A stretch of 49,504 nucleotides of DNA, taken from the NCBI GenBank assembly GCA_036351255.1, contig JAZBOS010000132.1, positions 1-49,504 on the forward strand, given 5' to 3'. This DNA comes from Bacteroides sp. (GTDB taxonomy: Bacteria; Bacteroidota; Bacteroidia; Bacteroidales; UBA7960). The translations under genes and the position numbers were made by a program. Numbering within the stretch: position 1 is the first letter of the stretch; every line of letters starts with the position of its first letter. Below the pieces are notes generated by a model. The model was not told where the DNA came from, did no database searches, and worked only from the letters and a program-made list of their open reading frames with translations. Of this stretch, positions 33,501-41,225 are shown in pieces.

Positions 33501-34870
33501 ATGAACTTCACATCGGCTATGTGACCAATGGTGTACACTATGGCTCCTGGACCGCAAAGGAATGGCAGCAGCTCTATAAAGAAACCTTTGGAAAGGAATT
33601 CCAGGAAAATATCTCAGATCCCAAGATCTGGGAAAAGATCTACGATGTGCCTGATGAAAGGATCTGGAGCCTCCGCAATGAGCAAAGGAAAAAACTCATG
33701 GAATATATCCGTGAACGTATGCTCAAGAATCTTTCGCGCAGGCAGGAAACCCCACGGAAGATTTATCAGACCCTGGAAGGCCTGGATGAAAAAGTGCTTA
33801 CCATAGGGTTTGCCCGTCGTTTTGCAACCTACAAACGCGCCCACCTGCTTTTCAATGATTTGGAGCGGCTCTCAAGGATCGTTAATAATCCCAATATGCC
33901 CGTTCAGTTTCTTTATGCTGGAAAAGCCCACCCAGCCGACAAGGCAGGCCAGGACCTGATAAAACATATTGTGGAGATCTCGAAACGCCCTGAATTCAAG
34001 GGAAAGATTCTCTTCCTGGAAGACTACGACATGCAATTGGGTGCTGCCCTGACCAAAGGGGTGGATATCTGGCTCAATACCCCAACCCGTCCGCTTGAAG
34101 CCTCAGGAACCAGTGGTATGAAGGCTGTGCTGAATGGCGTCATGAACTTCAGTGTTCTGGATGGCTGGTGGGCCGAAGGCTATGTCGCCGAAGCCGGATG
34201 GGCTGTCAAGGAAGAACGGACCTATGACAACCAGTCATTTCAGGATGAACTGGATGCCGAAACCATTTATAATACCCTGGAAAACGATATTGCACCCATG
34301 TTCTACAAGCGGGATAAAAAGGATATCCCTGTAGAATGGATCCGCTGGATAAAAAACAACATTGCCCATATCGCGCCCCATTATACCAATAAGCGGATGA
34401 TGAACGATTATTTTGACCGTTTCTACAACAAATTATTTGAAGGGTCAAAAACCTACCATGCGGACAATTTTGCCCAGTCCCGCGAAAAATGGCGCTGGAA
34501 AGCACAGGTAATGAGAAGCTGGGATACCATAGAAGTGGAAAGCATCGATATGATGAATACCTCAGATAACTCCATGATGCTGGGCGATAATTTCCGGGCA
34601 GAGATTGTCCTTGACGTTAGTGAACTTGGCCACGAGGATATAGGCATCGAAGTGGTCTTTATCCGTCAGTCCCTAACTGATGAAACCGATGAGGTAATAT
34701 CTGTATATGAATTGGAGAAAAAGGGCGTTGATAAGAATGGCATTCTAGTCACTTTCCAGTGTGAAGTACCCAGTAAAAATGCAGGTATATACGATTATGC
34801 ATTCCGGGTTTTCCCGAAAGGGAAATTCCTGGCCCACCGTCAGGACTTACCCTTGGTAAGATGGATATGA
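30572..34870 (+). CDS. Glycogen synthase (GT3) fused to alpha-glucan phosphorylase (GT35)
   Basis: The 1432-residue protein joins two enzymes. Residues 1-570 resemble eukaryotic-type GT3 glycogen synthase: SWEVCNKIGGIHTVIS, AHFHEWMTGSGALYL, and YEPWGYTPLE with the Glu439/Glu447 pair. A Pro/Lys-rich linker leads to a DUF3417-type domain (about 587-680, ADLQRLAKNLWWTWNYEAEE). A short-form glucan phosphorylase follows from about 685 (YFSMEYGLHTSVKIYSGGLG), with the pyridoxal phosphate lysine Lys1184 in EASGTSGMKAVLNG. One half can add glucose to glycogen and the other can release glucose 1-phosphate, both in the cytoplasm. All key residues I can check are present in both halves. Databases usually label such proteins only as phosphorylase. 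Confidence 0.92.
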   Translation: MSEKLNRPDYLFEVSWEVCNKIGGIHTVISTKATSLVNEFQDKYITIGPDVWKETHGNPEFIEDKYLYRAWRKQANKSGLHFRIGRWNIPSQPIAVLVDFTPLFSEKDKIFSDFWLKFGLNSLSGQWDYTEPAMFGYAAGQVIESFYNFHLSEFDKIIAHFHEWMTGSGALYLRDLVPQVGTLFTTHATTLARSVAGHGMPLYSELKNINPESKANELGVSSKHSMETTVAKNSDGFTTVSEITANECEILLGKAVDQVTPNGFDNSFVPHPGLFAEKRTEARKRLIKVAKGMLNQEIPDNAFLVATSGRYEFKNKGIDLFIEALGKINQDKRLTNNVVAFILIPANQTGARTEIMERINKPNLDQPVSHDYTTHKMVDDSHDPILHHLKQFKLHNDPSDKVKVIFVPAYLTGDDGIINLNYYDTLIGLDLTAFPSYYEPWGYTPLESLAFRVPSVTTSLAGFGIWAKETFPDLGKALAVIKRTDDNAEEVVKNMAEHFLACFTGEKSGELADASDELNAQAHLHLLQDRHLASKIASEALWGSLKENYFKVFELVLSKVSQRYELFKGKKQPVVVEKPVIPAAKPKWKKLLVEVKVPEELADLQRLAKNLWWTWNYEAEELFSSINPDLWEKCQKNPNMLLDQLSMGDYDTMLANESLMSKYRKVIQDLDQYLKKGKQKSTPPIAYFSMEYGLHTSVKIYSGGLGVLAGDFMKQASDDNVNMVGIGLLYRYGYFSQNLSLTGEQLANYRSHNFSHMSAVPVRNEAGEWIKISIAFPGRTLQAKVWKMDVGRIPLFLLDTDIPENGSADRFITHQLYGGDWENRFKQEFLLGIGGIRLLDALGITPAVYHLNEGHAAFAGLERLRKLVQDQKLSFNEALEVVRSSSLFTTHTPVPAGHDHFSEDMLRTYMPHYADRLGINWETFMSLGKMRPSNADEPYSMSVLATKLSQEVNGVSRLHGKVSRDMFKDLYPGYYPDELHIGYVTNGVHYGSWTAKEWQQLYKETFGKEFQENISDPKIWEKIYDVPDERIWSLRNEQRKKLMEYIRERMLKNLSRRQETPRKIYQTLEGLDEKVLTIGFARRFATYKRAHLLFNDLERLSRIVNNPNMPVQFLYAGKAHPADKAGQDLIKHIVEISKRPEFKGKILFLEDYDMQLGAALTKGVDIWLNTPTRPLEASGTSGMKAVLNGVMNFSVLDGWWAEGYVAEAGWAVKEERTYDNQSFQDELDAETIYNTLENDIAPMFYKRDKKDIPVEWIRWIKNNIAHIAPHYTNKRMMNDYFDRFYNKLFEGSKTYHADNFAQSREKWRWKAQVMRSWDTIEVESIDMMNTSDNSMMLGDNFRAEIVLDVSELGHEDIGIEVVFIRQSLTDETDEVISVYELEKKGVDKNGILVTFQCEVPSKNAGIYDYAFRVFPKGKFLAHRQDLPLVRWI

Positions 34871-34914
34871 TCCGGGAGATTAATGTGTTGATGTCTTAAA
34901 CAAAACTTGAGATT

Positions 34915-35661
34915 ATGAAGCTATTAGAAGGAAAAACTGCCCTGATCACCGGGGCTGCCAGGGGAATAGGGAAAGCAATCGCAGTTGCCTTTGCTCAACA
35001 TGGTGCAAACGTGGCCTTTTCCGACCTGAAATATGATGAATCTGCACAGGCGCTGGAAGAAGAGTTGAAGGCCTTGGGCATCAAGGCCAAAGGCTTTGCT
35101 TCCGATGCCAGCAATTTGGCCGCCAGCGAAAAGCTTGCCGAGGATGTGGTCAATGCGTTTGGCCGGATTGATATCCTGGTCAATAACGCAGGGATTACGC
35201 GTGACACCCTGCTGATGCGTATGACTGAGGAGCAATGGGACCTGGTGATCCAGGTGAACCTGAAGTCGGTATTCAACCTTACCAAGGCCGTACAGAAATT
35301 CATGCTCAAACAACGCAGCGGCAGTATCATTAACATGAGTTCGGTGGTGGGATTGGGTGGCAATGCCGGACAGGCCAACTACGCAGCCTCCAAAGCCGGC
35401 ATGATTGGTTTTACCAAATCGGTTGCCCAGGAACTCGGCCCGCGCAGCATCCGTTGCAATGCCATTGCTCCTGGCTTCATTGAGACCGATATGACCGCAG
35501 GCCTTCCGGAAGAAGTGAAAAAAGGATGGGCCGAGAGAATTCCCCTGCGCCGCGCGGGCACGGCTGATGATGTAGCCAATGCATGCATCTTCCTTGGATC
35601 TGACTTGTCATCCTATGTTACCGGACAAGTGATTCCTGTCTGCGGAGGAATGACCAAGTAA
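34915..35661 (+). CDS. fabG: 3-oxoacyl-[ACP] reductase
   Basis: FabG reduces 3-oxoacyl-ACP with NADPH in fatty acid elongation. The 248-residue short-chain dehydrogenase has the nucleotide loop GAARGIG (residues 13-19), NNAG (90-93), catalytic Asn115, Ser143, Tyr156 and Lys160 (NMSSVVG, YAASKAG), and the C-terminal TGQVIPVCGGM. Length and residues match FabG closely; other SDR reductases of the same fold remain possible since no fatty acid gene adjoins. It follows the glycogen fusion gene after 44 bp and ends at a terminator. Confidence 0.88.
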   Translation: MKLLEGKTALITGAARGIGKAIAVAFAQHGANVAFSDLKYDESAQALEEELKALGIKAKGFASDASNLAASEKLAEDVVNAFGRIDILVNNAGITRDTLLMRMTEEQWDLVIQVNLKSVFNLTKAVQKFMLKQRSGSIINMSSVVGLGGNAGQANYAASKAGMIGFTKSVAQELGPRSIRCNAIAPGFIETDMTAGLPEEVKKGWAERIPLRRAGTADDVANACIFLGSDLSSYVTGQVIPVCGGMTK

Positions 35662-35686
35662 TGAAAAAACTCCAGAAACAGAATCC

Positions 35687-35713
35687 CCCCGTTCTCCTGT
35701 TTGGCGAACGGGG
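35687..35713 (+). terminator. Terminator after fabG
   Basis: CCCCGTTC (35687-35694) pairs with GAACGGGG (35706-35713), with flanking AGAAACAG and CTGTTT extending the stem. A T-rich tract follows. It separates fabG from crcB. Confidence 0.8.
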
Positions 35714-35762
35714 TTTCTGTTTAAACCTATGGTTATAACTACAAGTCCCGAATCGATAAAAA

Positions 35763-36149
35763 ATGCTCAAATATCTCTTACTTATTGGTTCAGGAGGTTT
35801 CCTAGGAAGCATCTCACGCTTCGGGGTACAATGGTTCGTTACCAGGCATTTTCATTGGTCATTTCCACTTGGAACATTGCTTGTAAATATTGCAGGATGC
35901 CTTCTGATAGGTTTTCTCTGGGGCCTCACCGAGAAGCCACAGCCTTTATCGAAGTCCTGGCGTTTCTTTCTGGCCACCGGTTTTTGTGGTGGCTTTACCA
36001 CCTTTTCTTCCTTCAGCCTTGAAAACATGACCCTGCTCAGGCATGGGGAATATTTTCAGTTCTTCCTGTACACTTCACTGAGTATCTTTCTGGGGCTAAT
36101 GGCCGTTTACATCGGTTTCATCCTCTCAAAAAGCCTGGTCAGAAGATAA
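35763..36149 (+). CDS. crcB: Fluoride exporter channel CrcB/Fluc
   Basis: Fluc proteins form dual-topology dimers that let fluoride leave the cytoplasm. The 128-residue protein has four membrane helices and the family motifs: GGFLGSISRF near the start, GTLLVNIAGCLLIGFLWG, the TM3 break region GFCGGFTTFSSFSLE with the Phe/Thr/Ser residues that line the pore and the central Na+ site, and a final helix. ATG at 35763 begins the first helix directly. The region upstream shows no recognisable fluoride riboswitch. The gene stands alone between fabG and the convergent E1 gene. Confidence 0.95.
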   Translation: MLKYLLLIGSGGFLGSISRFGVQWFVTRHFHWSFPLGTLLVNIAGCLLIGFLWGLTEKPQPLSKSWRFFLATGFCGGFTTFSSFSLENMTLLRHGEYFQFFLYTSLSIFLGLMAVYIGFILSKSLVRR

Positions 36150-36296
36150 CGAATTCAGCAATTCCTGTTTCTTAAATCCTTTTACTTGAGGCATCTTTCC
36201 AGATTCCTCAAGAGCGGGTTATTTTTTCATTCCGTCAGAAAAACATAAAATCCAAAAGCCTGGCTGAATCCTTTCATGTCCTGTTCAAAGAGGGAG

Positions 36297-36400
36297 TTCA
36301 AACGTAGTTCAGACGTAGTTCAGACGTAGTTTAGACGTAGTTCAGACGTGCGTGTACGTTTAAATTACGTCTTAAATACGTGTAAAATTCGTGTCAGGTT
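36297..36400. repeat. 11-bp phased inverted-repeat element C
   Basis: A partial unit at 36297-36304 and four left units follow: TAGTTCAGACG at 36305 and 36316, TAGTTTAGACG at 36327 and TAGTTCAGACG at 36338. The 8-bp centre is TGCGTGTA (36349-36356). Right units are CGTTTAAATTA (36357), CGTCTTAAATA (36368), CGTGTAAAATT (36379) and CGTGTCAGGTT (36390). On the minus strand it has the same order as element A: degenerate AT-rich units first, then clean CGTCTGAACTA units. Confidence 0.9.
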
Positions 36401-36540
36401 CGTTTGATTCTTGACTCTGAGACTATCTTGAATGAACAATCTTATCATTCGGTATGGCGAACGGATGACAGGGAAAGGGATTGCAGTTAAGAGAAAAAGA
36501 GATAAAAGCCCTGGTTCTAAGGAGTCAGTAAAAAAAACCA

Positions 36541-36570
36541 GAGGCTGCCTCGTAAACTTGAGACAGCCTC
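36541..36570 (-). terminator. Terminator after E1
   Basis: GAGGCTGCCTC (36541-36551) and GAGACAGCCTC (36560-36570) form an 11-bp stem with one G-U pair on the minus strand, followed by eight T on that strand. It is nearly identical to the E2 terminator at 5973-6008. Confidence 0.88.
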
Positions 36571-36612
36571 TTTCTTACAAACCAAAATTAAACAACAAAC
36601 ACAATCGGGAAA

Positions 36613-38673
36613 TTAAAATTCAAGAAGCGATTTAGCCGCTTCGTAAATTTTCTCTTCAGAGGGAAGGATTGCTTTCTCCAGGTTGCGGTGGAAACCCACT
36701 GGGGTGAATGTAGAACCCACTCTTTTCACGGGAGCATCCAGGTATTTGAAAGCCTCATCGGCAATCATGGCCGCCAGCTCTCCGCCAAATCCTGCGAATA
36801 CCTTGTCTTCGTGAACAATGAGCGCACGGCTGGTCTTCTGAATGGACTTCAGTATGGTTTCCTTGTCCAGCGGAATCAGCGAACGGATATCTACCACCTC
36901 TATTTCCATACCGGTTTCTTTGGCCAGCTTTTCAGCCACCTTGATACTCATGTGGGTGGTGTTTCCATAGGTAATGATGGAAAGATGCTTGCCTTCCCTG
37001 CGTACCCGGGCCACTCCGAATGGAACCTCATAATCTTCCGGAACGGAGGTCTCGGCTTCTTTTGCATTGTAAAGGGCTTTGGGCTCGAGGAAAAGGGTTG
37101 GGCCCTTCGAACGCATAGAAGTACGAAGAAGGCCTGCCGCGTCATCAGCAAAGGAAGGGTAGACGATGCGTATGCCCGGGAAAGTGGCAAGCGCGCCCTC
37201 AATGGTTTGGGAATGGTACAGTCCGCCTCCGATGTAACCTCCAGAAGCCAGGCGAATGGTAACGTTGGGCGAAAAAGCCCCATTGCTGCGCCAGTAGTCG
37301 TGGGTCATCTCCACAAACTGCTCCATGGCAGGCCAGAAGTAGTCGGCAAATTCAGCGCCTTCAACCACAATACGGATCTTCTCATTGAAACGGCTCATGC
37401 CATTGGCAGTGCCCAGGATAAAGTCTTCAGCAATGGGCGCATTAAACACGCGTGCCTTGCCATATTTGTGCTGCATGCCCTTAGTAACGTTGAAAATACC
37501 ACCTTTATCCTTGTTGGCGACATCCTGACCCCAGATAAACGTGTCGGGATTGTGCTCAAATTCGGCTTTCAGGGTATCATTCAGGGCTGTAATAAATTTC
37601 TTTTTTGGGCCATCTGTTTCATGAATTCCCTTAGGATATTTCTCGCTTACATAAGGTTCCGGGATCACGAAATCGAATATGGAATCTGAATCCGGATCAG
37701 GCGCCTCCATGGCTTTTTTATGGGCTTCGGCAACCTCCTGGTTCACTTCTTTCTCAATAGCTTTCAATTCTGCTTCCTTAAAGATCTCTTTACCGATCAG
37801 CAAGTTTTCAAACCTGGGAAGCGGATCGCTTGCCTGTGCACAATGCAGTTCGCGCTCATCGCGATAAAGATCGTGACGGTCGCTGTTTGAGTGCGAATGA
37901 ATACGCACCACACTTGCGTGAACAATCACAGGCTCGCCAGCTTTTAATGCGTGTTCGCGGGCCTCGTGCATGGCGTTCATTGAATCAAACACGTCACGTC
38001 CATTGCAGTGAATGATCCGTAAATTTTTAAAGCCGGTAAAGTTATCAGCAGCTTTTCGGTTGGCTGTCTGGTCGCTCTTGGGAACGGAAATCCCGTAACC
38101 ATTGTCCTGGAAGACAAAGATCACCGGCAGCTTTTCGTTGCTGGCACCATTGATGGCTTCATAAACATAACCTTCAGAAACCGAAGACTCACCCTGCGAG
38201 CTAATGGCAACGCCCTGATGCTTATACCGGTTCATCCCCCGGGCAACCCCGACGGCATGCAAGGTATGATTACCAGTTGCAGAAGAAACGTTATGGATGT
38301 TCCACTCAGGTTTTGCAAAGTGGTTCGACATATGGCGTCCCCCGCTGGCAAGGTCAGTGGCTTTTGAAATACCGTTCAGAATGATCTCTTCGGCAGTAAG
38401 TCCGGCAGAAATCGCGGTAAGCATATCGCGGTAATAAGGGAAAAGGTGATCGGTCTCGCGGTTAAAGACCTGACCGATGGCAAGCTGAATTCCATCATGA
38501 CCTGCATATGGAGCATGATACGACCAGCCTAGGGCCTGTTTCAGGTAGTTGGGTGCTTTCTCATCCAGTTTCCTGCCCAAAATCAAAATCCTGTACCACT
38601 TCTTCAGGGTCTCTTTATCAACAGTGTCAATCGTATATTCTTTCTTAATTTCTGTTTTTTCAGTTACTTCCAT
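36613..38673 (-). CDS. 2-oxoacid dehydrogenase E1, fused alpha and beta subunits
   Basis: E1 decarboxylates the 2-oxoacid with thiamine diphosphate and passes the acyl group to lipoylated E2. Residues 1-330 are the alpha part (GHDGIQLAIGQVFNRETDH, GRHMSNHF, SSQGESSVSEGYVYEAIN with the cofactor-binding acidic residue, FVFQDNGYGISVP). Residues 350-686 are the beta part (FIWGQDVANKDKGGIFNVT, MSRFNEKIRIVVEGAEFADY, LFLEPKALYN, VEVVDIRSLIPLDKETI). The 686-residue fused form is typical of Bacteroidota, usually grouped with branched-chain or general oxoacid dehydrogenases. The matching E2 is probably the gene at 4621. A good minus-strand promoter lies about 90 bp upstream. Confidence 0.94.
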   Translation of the reverse strand: MEVTEKTEIKKEYTIDTVDKETLKKWYRILILGRKLDEKAPNYLKQALGWSYHAPYAGHDGIQLAIGQVFNRETDHLFPYYRDMLTAISAGLTAEEIILNGISKATDLASGGRHMSNHFAKPEWNIHNVSSATGNHTLHAVGVARGMNRYKHQGVAISSQGESSVSEGYVYEAINGASNEKLPVIFVFQDNGYGISVPKSDQTANRKAADNFTGFKNLRIIHCNGRDVFDSMNAMHEAREHALKAGEPVIVHASVVRIHSHSNSDRHDLYRDERELHCAQASDPLPRFENLLIGKEIFKEAELKAIEKEVNQEVAEAHKKAMEAPDPDSDSIFDFVIPEPYVSEKYPKGIHETDGPKKKFITALNDTLKAEFEHNPDTFIWGQDVANKDKGGIFNVTKGMQHKYGKARVFNAPIAEDFILGTANGMSRFNEKIRIVVEGAEFADYFWPAMEQFVEMTHDYWRSNGAFSPNVTIRLASGGYIGGGLYHSQTIEGALATFPGIRIVYPSFADDAAGLLRTSMRSKGPTLFLEPKALYNAKEAETSVPEDYEVPFGVARVRREGKHLSIITYGNTTHMSIKVAEKLAKETGMEIEVVDIRSLIPLDKETILKSIQKTSRALIVHEDKVFAGFGGELAAMIADEAFKYLDAPVKRVGSTFTPVGFHRNLEKAILPSEEKIYEAAKSLLEF

Positions 38674-38762
38674 CTCAAATATTTTTCTGGGTTGATTTGT
38701 GCAATCTTTTAACGCCAGCGGGCATGTTTTTGTTTAATTCGCACCCCTGGCAAAAAGGCGTG

Positions 38763-38797
38763 CAAAGGTACAAAATTTAATTTTTATTTAGTCCAAA
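38763..38797 (-). promoter_or_regulatory. Promoter of the E1 gene
   Basis: On the minus strand, TTTG (complement of 38794-38797) is followed after 23 bp by TACCTTTG (complement of 38763-38770). Both boxes match the Bacteroidota consensus; the spacer is slightly long. Confidence 0.6.
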
Positions 38798-38864
38798 TAA
38801 GCATGTAAAGGTGGTAGAATCCTGAACCCAAAGCTTGCCGGGTTAATGGACAAAATAAAGAACG

Positions 38865-40385
38865 TCAGGAATGAAAAACTTTCTTGATGGCCTTGGGCAA
38901 ATTGGACACAATATCACCTGCAATTAAGCTTTCGTAACCAAACCTGGAGGCAGCTAAGTCGCCCGCAAGTCCGTGAATAAAAACCCCTGCCAGGGCACTT
39001 TGTATGGGAGTATACCTCTGGGCCATAAAACCAAGGATAATGCCTGTCAGAACATCGCCGCTTCCTGCTGTAGCCATTCCGGGATTGCCTGTAGCGTTAA
39101 AGAATATGCGTCCATCCGGGCATATCACAGCAGTATGGGCGCCCTTCAAAACGAGGTAAACCTGGTATTTCAGGGAAAAAGCACGGGCTATCTCCAGCCT
39201 TTCATAATCATCGGCATATTTTCCGGCGAGCCTTTCAAATTCCTTGGGATGGGGCGTAAGCACAGAACCTCCGGGCAAGAACGATAACCAGGTTGGGTTC
39301 TCCGCCAGGATATTCAGGGCGTCAGCATCCAGCACCATTGGATTCGGCGTATTTTGTATCAGGAACTTCAATGCATTGGCAGTCTGGGGGTCTTTCCCTA
39401 ATCCCGGGCCAATGGCAATGGCATTATATGCTGAAACATCGCCCGGATGCGTGATGATCGAGTGGGCCTCATCAGCCACACACATCGCCTCGGCCAGAGA
39501 GGTCTGCATGATTGGAACCAATCCTGAAGGCAAATGCACGGTTAGCAAACCTGCACCGGTCCTAAGAGCGGCCCTGGCAGCCAGTACTGCAGAACCAGCT
39601 TTCCCATAACTGCCCGCCAGCAAAAGGGCGTGGCCAAAGTGACCTTTATGATCGAATCTTTGCCTAGGTTTGTAAAAAGACCGGATATCCTCTGCCTGAA
39701 GATAATAATTGCGGGTCTCGACAGCTTCAATAGCATTGGGATGAAGGCCAATGTCGAGCATCTCCCAATGGCCAGAAAAAGGCGCATTGCCTGGCAGCAA
39801 AAGGGCAAGTTTTGGCAACTGGAATGTCAGGGTGAGCTTAGCCCTTACCACCTTTTTGTAATCGTTTCTCCTATTATCCTCGCAAAACAGTCCACTGGGA
39901 AGATCGATGGAGACCACAAAGGCTTCTGACTGGTTCATGTGCTGCACCACCCTGGCAGGGAGTCCTTTGAGCGGCCGGTTCAGCCCGGTTCCAAACAAGG
40001 CATCGATTATTAGATCGTTTTTGCTTATCTCATGAAAATCTTTGTCTTCCTTTATCTCAATGATTTTAGACTTTCTGACTTTTTTCAGCCGATCCTCGTT
40101 GATAAGAAAATCGGGCGAAGCCTTTTTGGTATGGATCACCTTAAAAACGCTCACGGAATGTCCGGATCCTGCAAGCATCCTGGCGATGGCCAGACCATCT
40201 CCCCCATTGTTGCCCATCCCGCAAAAAATCTTAATGTCCATGCCTGGCCTGAGTAACTTCTTGATCCTTAGAAAGCATTGCCTGGCAGCTCGTTCCATCA
40301 GGTCAATGGATGAAATCGGTTCATTGGCAATTGTATACGCATCCAGCTGGCGTATCTGTGGGGCGTCAAGAATTTTCATCCGCAT
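38865..40385 (-). CDS. Bifunctional NAD(P)HX epimerase/dehydratase
   Basis: This enzyme repairs hydrated NADH and NADPH. The N-terminal domain (about residues 1-215) is the epimerase, with GMGNNGGDGLAIARML and IDLPSGL. The C-terminal domain (about 225-500) is the ADP/ATP-dependent dehydratase with GSYGKAGSAVLAARAALRTG, LVLDADALNIL-type sequence (MVLDADALNILAEN), LTPHPKEFERL and the nucleotide-binding GSGDVLTGIILGF. The 506-residue length fits the fused bacterial form. Start codons ATG at 40385 and 40379 are both possible, two residues apart. It is divergent from the WbqC-like gene with a 165-bp gap between. Confidence 0.94.
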   Translation of the reverse strand: MRMKILDAPQIRQLDAYTIANEPISSIDLMERAARQCFLRIKKLLRPGMDIKIFCGMGNNGGDGLAIARMLAGSGHSVSVFKVIHTKKASPDFLINEDRLKKVRKSKIIEIKEDKDFHEISKNDLIIDALFGTGLNRPLKGLPARVVQHMNQSEAFVVSIDLPSGLFCEDNRRNDYKKVVRAKLTLTFQLPKLALLLPGNAPFSGHWEMLDIGLHPNAIEAVETRNYYLQAEDIRSFYKPRQRFDHKGHFGHALLLAGSYGKAGSAVLAARAALRTGAGLLTVHLPSGLVPIMQTSLAEAMCVADEAHSIITHPGDVSAYNAIAIGPGLGKDPQTANALKFLIQNTPNPMVLDADALNILAENPTWLSFLPGGSVLTPHPKEFERLAGKYADDYERLEIARAFSLKYQVYLVLKGAHTAVICPDGRIFFNATGNPGMATAGSGDVLTGIILGFMAQRYTPIQSALAGVFIHGLAGDLAASRFGYESLIAGDIVSNLPKAIKKVFHS

Positions 40386-40484
40386 AGGCTTTTCTAAAGG
40401 ATAAAGTTACAAAATATGTCATTGTCGCTGGCCAATGGGCGCAAGCTTTTGAGACCTGCCAAAATTTTACCGGACCTCTCCCCT

Positions 40485-40512
40485 ATGCCCCATGCAACCA
40501 GCTCCATGTCCT
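40485..40512 (+). repeat. 7-bp phased ATGCCCC array
   Basis: ATGCCCC, ATGCAAC, CAGCTCC and ATGTCCT start at 40485, 40492, 40499 and 40506. It matches the unit of the array at 8930-8971 and sits just before the promoter box of the WbqC-like gene. Confidence 0.5.
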
Positions 40513-40526
40513 CTGCCATTTTTACC

Positions 40527-40534
40527 TACCTTTG
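40527..40534 (+). promoter_or_regulatory. Promoter -7 box of the WbqC-like gene
   Basis: TACCTTTG is a full match to the -7 consensus and ends 16 bp before the TTG start at 40551. This implies a leader of only about ten bases. Confidence 0.55.
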
Positions 40535-40550
40535 CGAAAAATAATTTCAC

Positions 40551-41225
40551 TTGAAATCACAGGCTCCCATTCTGCTGCTTTCCACGTCCTACCTGCCTCC
40601 GGTCGAGTATATGTCCTGGCTTACCGTTGCAGAAAAAGCTGAAATTGAAATTCACGAAACCTATCCCAAGCAAACCTGGCGTAACCGCTGCAGCATCCTT
40701 TCGGCCAACGGCCCCCTGGCCCTGAGCATACCGGTGGAAAGACCCGAGGGCAATCATACCCCGACCTGCCTGATCAGAATAAGCCCCCACCTGCCCTGGC
40801 AAAAACAACACTGGAGATCCATAGAAACGGCCTACAGCAAGTCAGCTTTTTTCCTCTATTATCAGGATTTTTTCGAACCTTTTTACAGCAGTGCCCCACC
40901 GCAACACTTGATTGAATGGAATCAATCCTTGCTAATCCAGCTTTTCAGGGCCATTGGAATGAACCCGGTAATCAAAAATACCATTCGTTTTGAAAAGGAG
41001 GCAAATGGGAGAACTGACCTCCGTAACAGCATCTCACCCAAAGAAAAAACAATACAAAAACTGAACCAGGACATATTCCCTGAATATTTTCAGCCTTTCT
41101 CCGACAGGTTTGGTTTTGCACGGAATCAAAGCGTCATCGACCTGCTTTTTAACCTGGGACCTGATACTCTTCCTTATCTTCAGCAATGCGGAATGAAGTT
41201 GCTCGATCAGTTCAGCGAAGGGTAA
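40551..41225 (+). CDS. WbqC-like family protein
   Basis: The 224-residue protein matches the WbqC-like family: LLSTSYLPPVEYMSWL at the start, HETYPKQTWRNRCSIL, LSIPVE and PWQKQHWRSIETAYSKSAFFLYY. Members occur in O-antigen and other surface sugar gene clusters, and some are thought to act on sugar-lipid or amine precursors, but the reaction is not known. The start is TTG at 40551, supported by the position of the -7 box and by the match beginning at once; no ATG lies before the conserved block. Its last 19 bases overlap the end of the convergent HD phosphodiesterase gene. Confidence 0.85.
   Translation: MKSQAPILLLSTSYLPPVEYMSWLTVAEKAEIEIHETYPKQTWRNRCSILSANGPLALSIPVERPEGNHTPTCLIRISPHLPWQKQHWRSIETAYSKSAFFLYYQDFFEPFYSSAPPQHLIEWNQSLLIQLFRAIGMNPVIKNTIRFEKEANGRTDLRNSISPKEKTIQKLNQDIFPEYFQPFSDRFGFARNQSVIDLLFNLGPDTLPYLQQCGMKLLDQFSEG

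Larger units (their letters stand above)
36150..36612. other. 463-bp gap between convergent crcB and E1
   Basis: It contains the 11-bp phased element C (36297-36400) and the E1 terminator (36541-36570). A 67-codon open frame at 36432-36635 runs through the terminator and into the E1 gene and has no protein features. No gene is called. Confidence 0.6.

Noticed and set aside
35714..35762. Fluoride riboswitch before crcB
   Set aside because: The 49-bp leader has none of the conserved pseudoknot sequence; no other riboswitch pattern is seen.
36432..36635. 67-codon frame between crcB and E1
   Set aside because: It reads through the E1 terminator and into the end of the E1 gene; very basic, low-complexity product.
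36688..37689. 333-codon plus-strand frame opposite the E1 gene
   Set aside because: The minus strand carries the fused E1 with all cofactor motifs; the plus frame has no recognisable domain.
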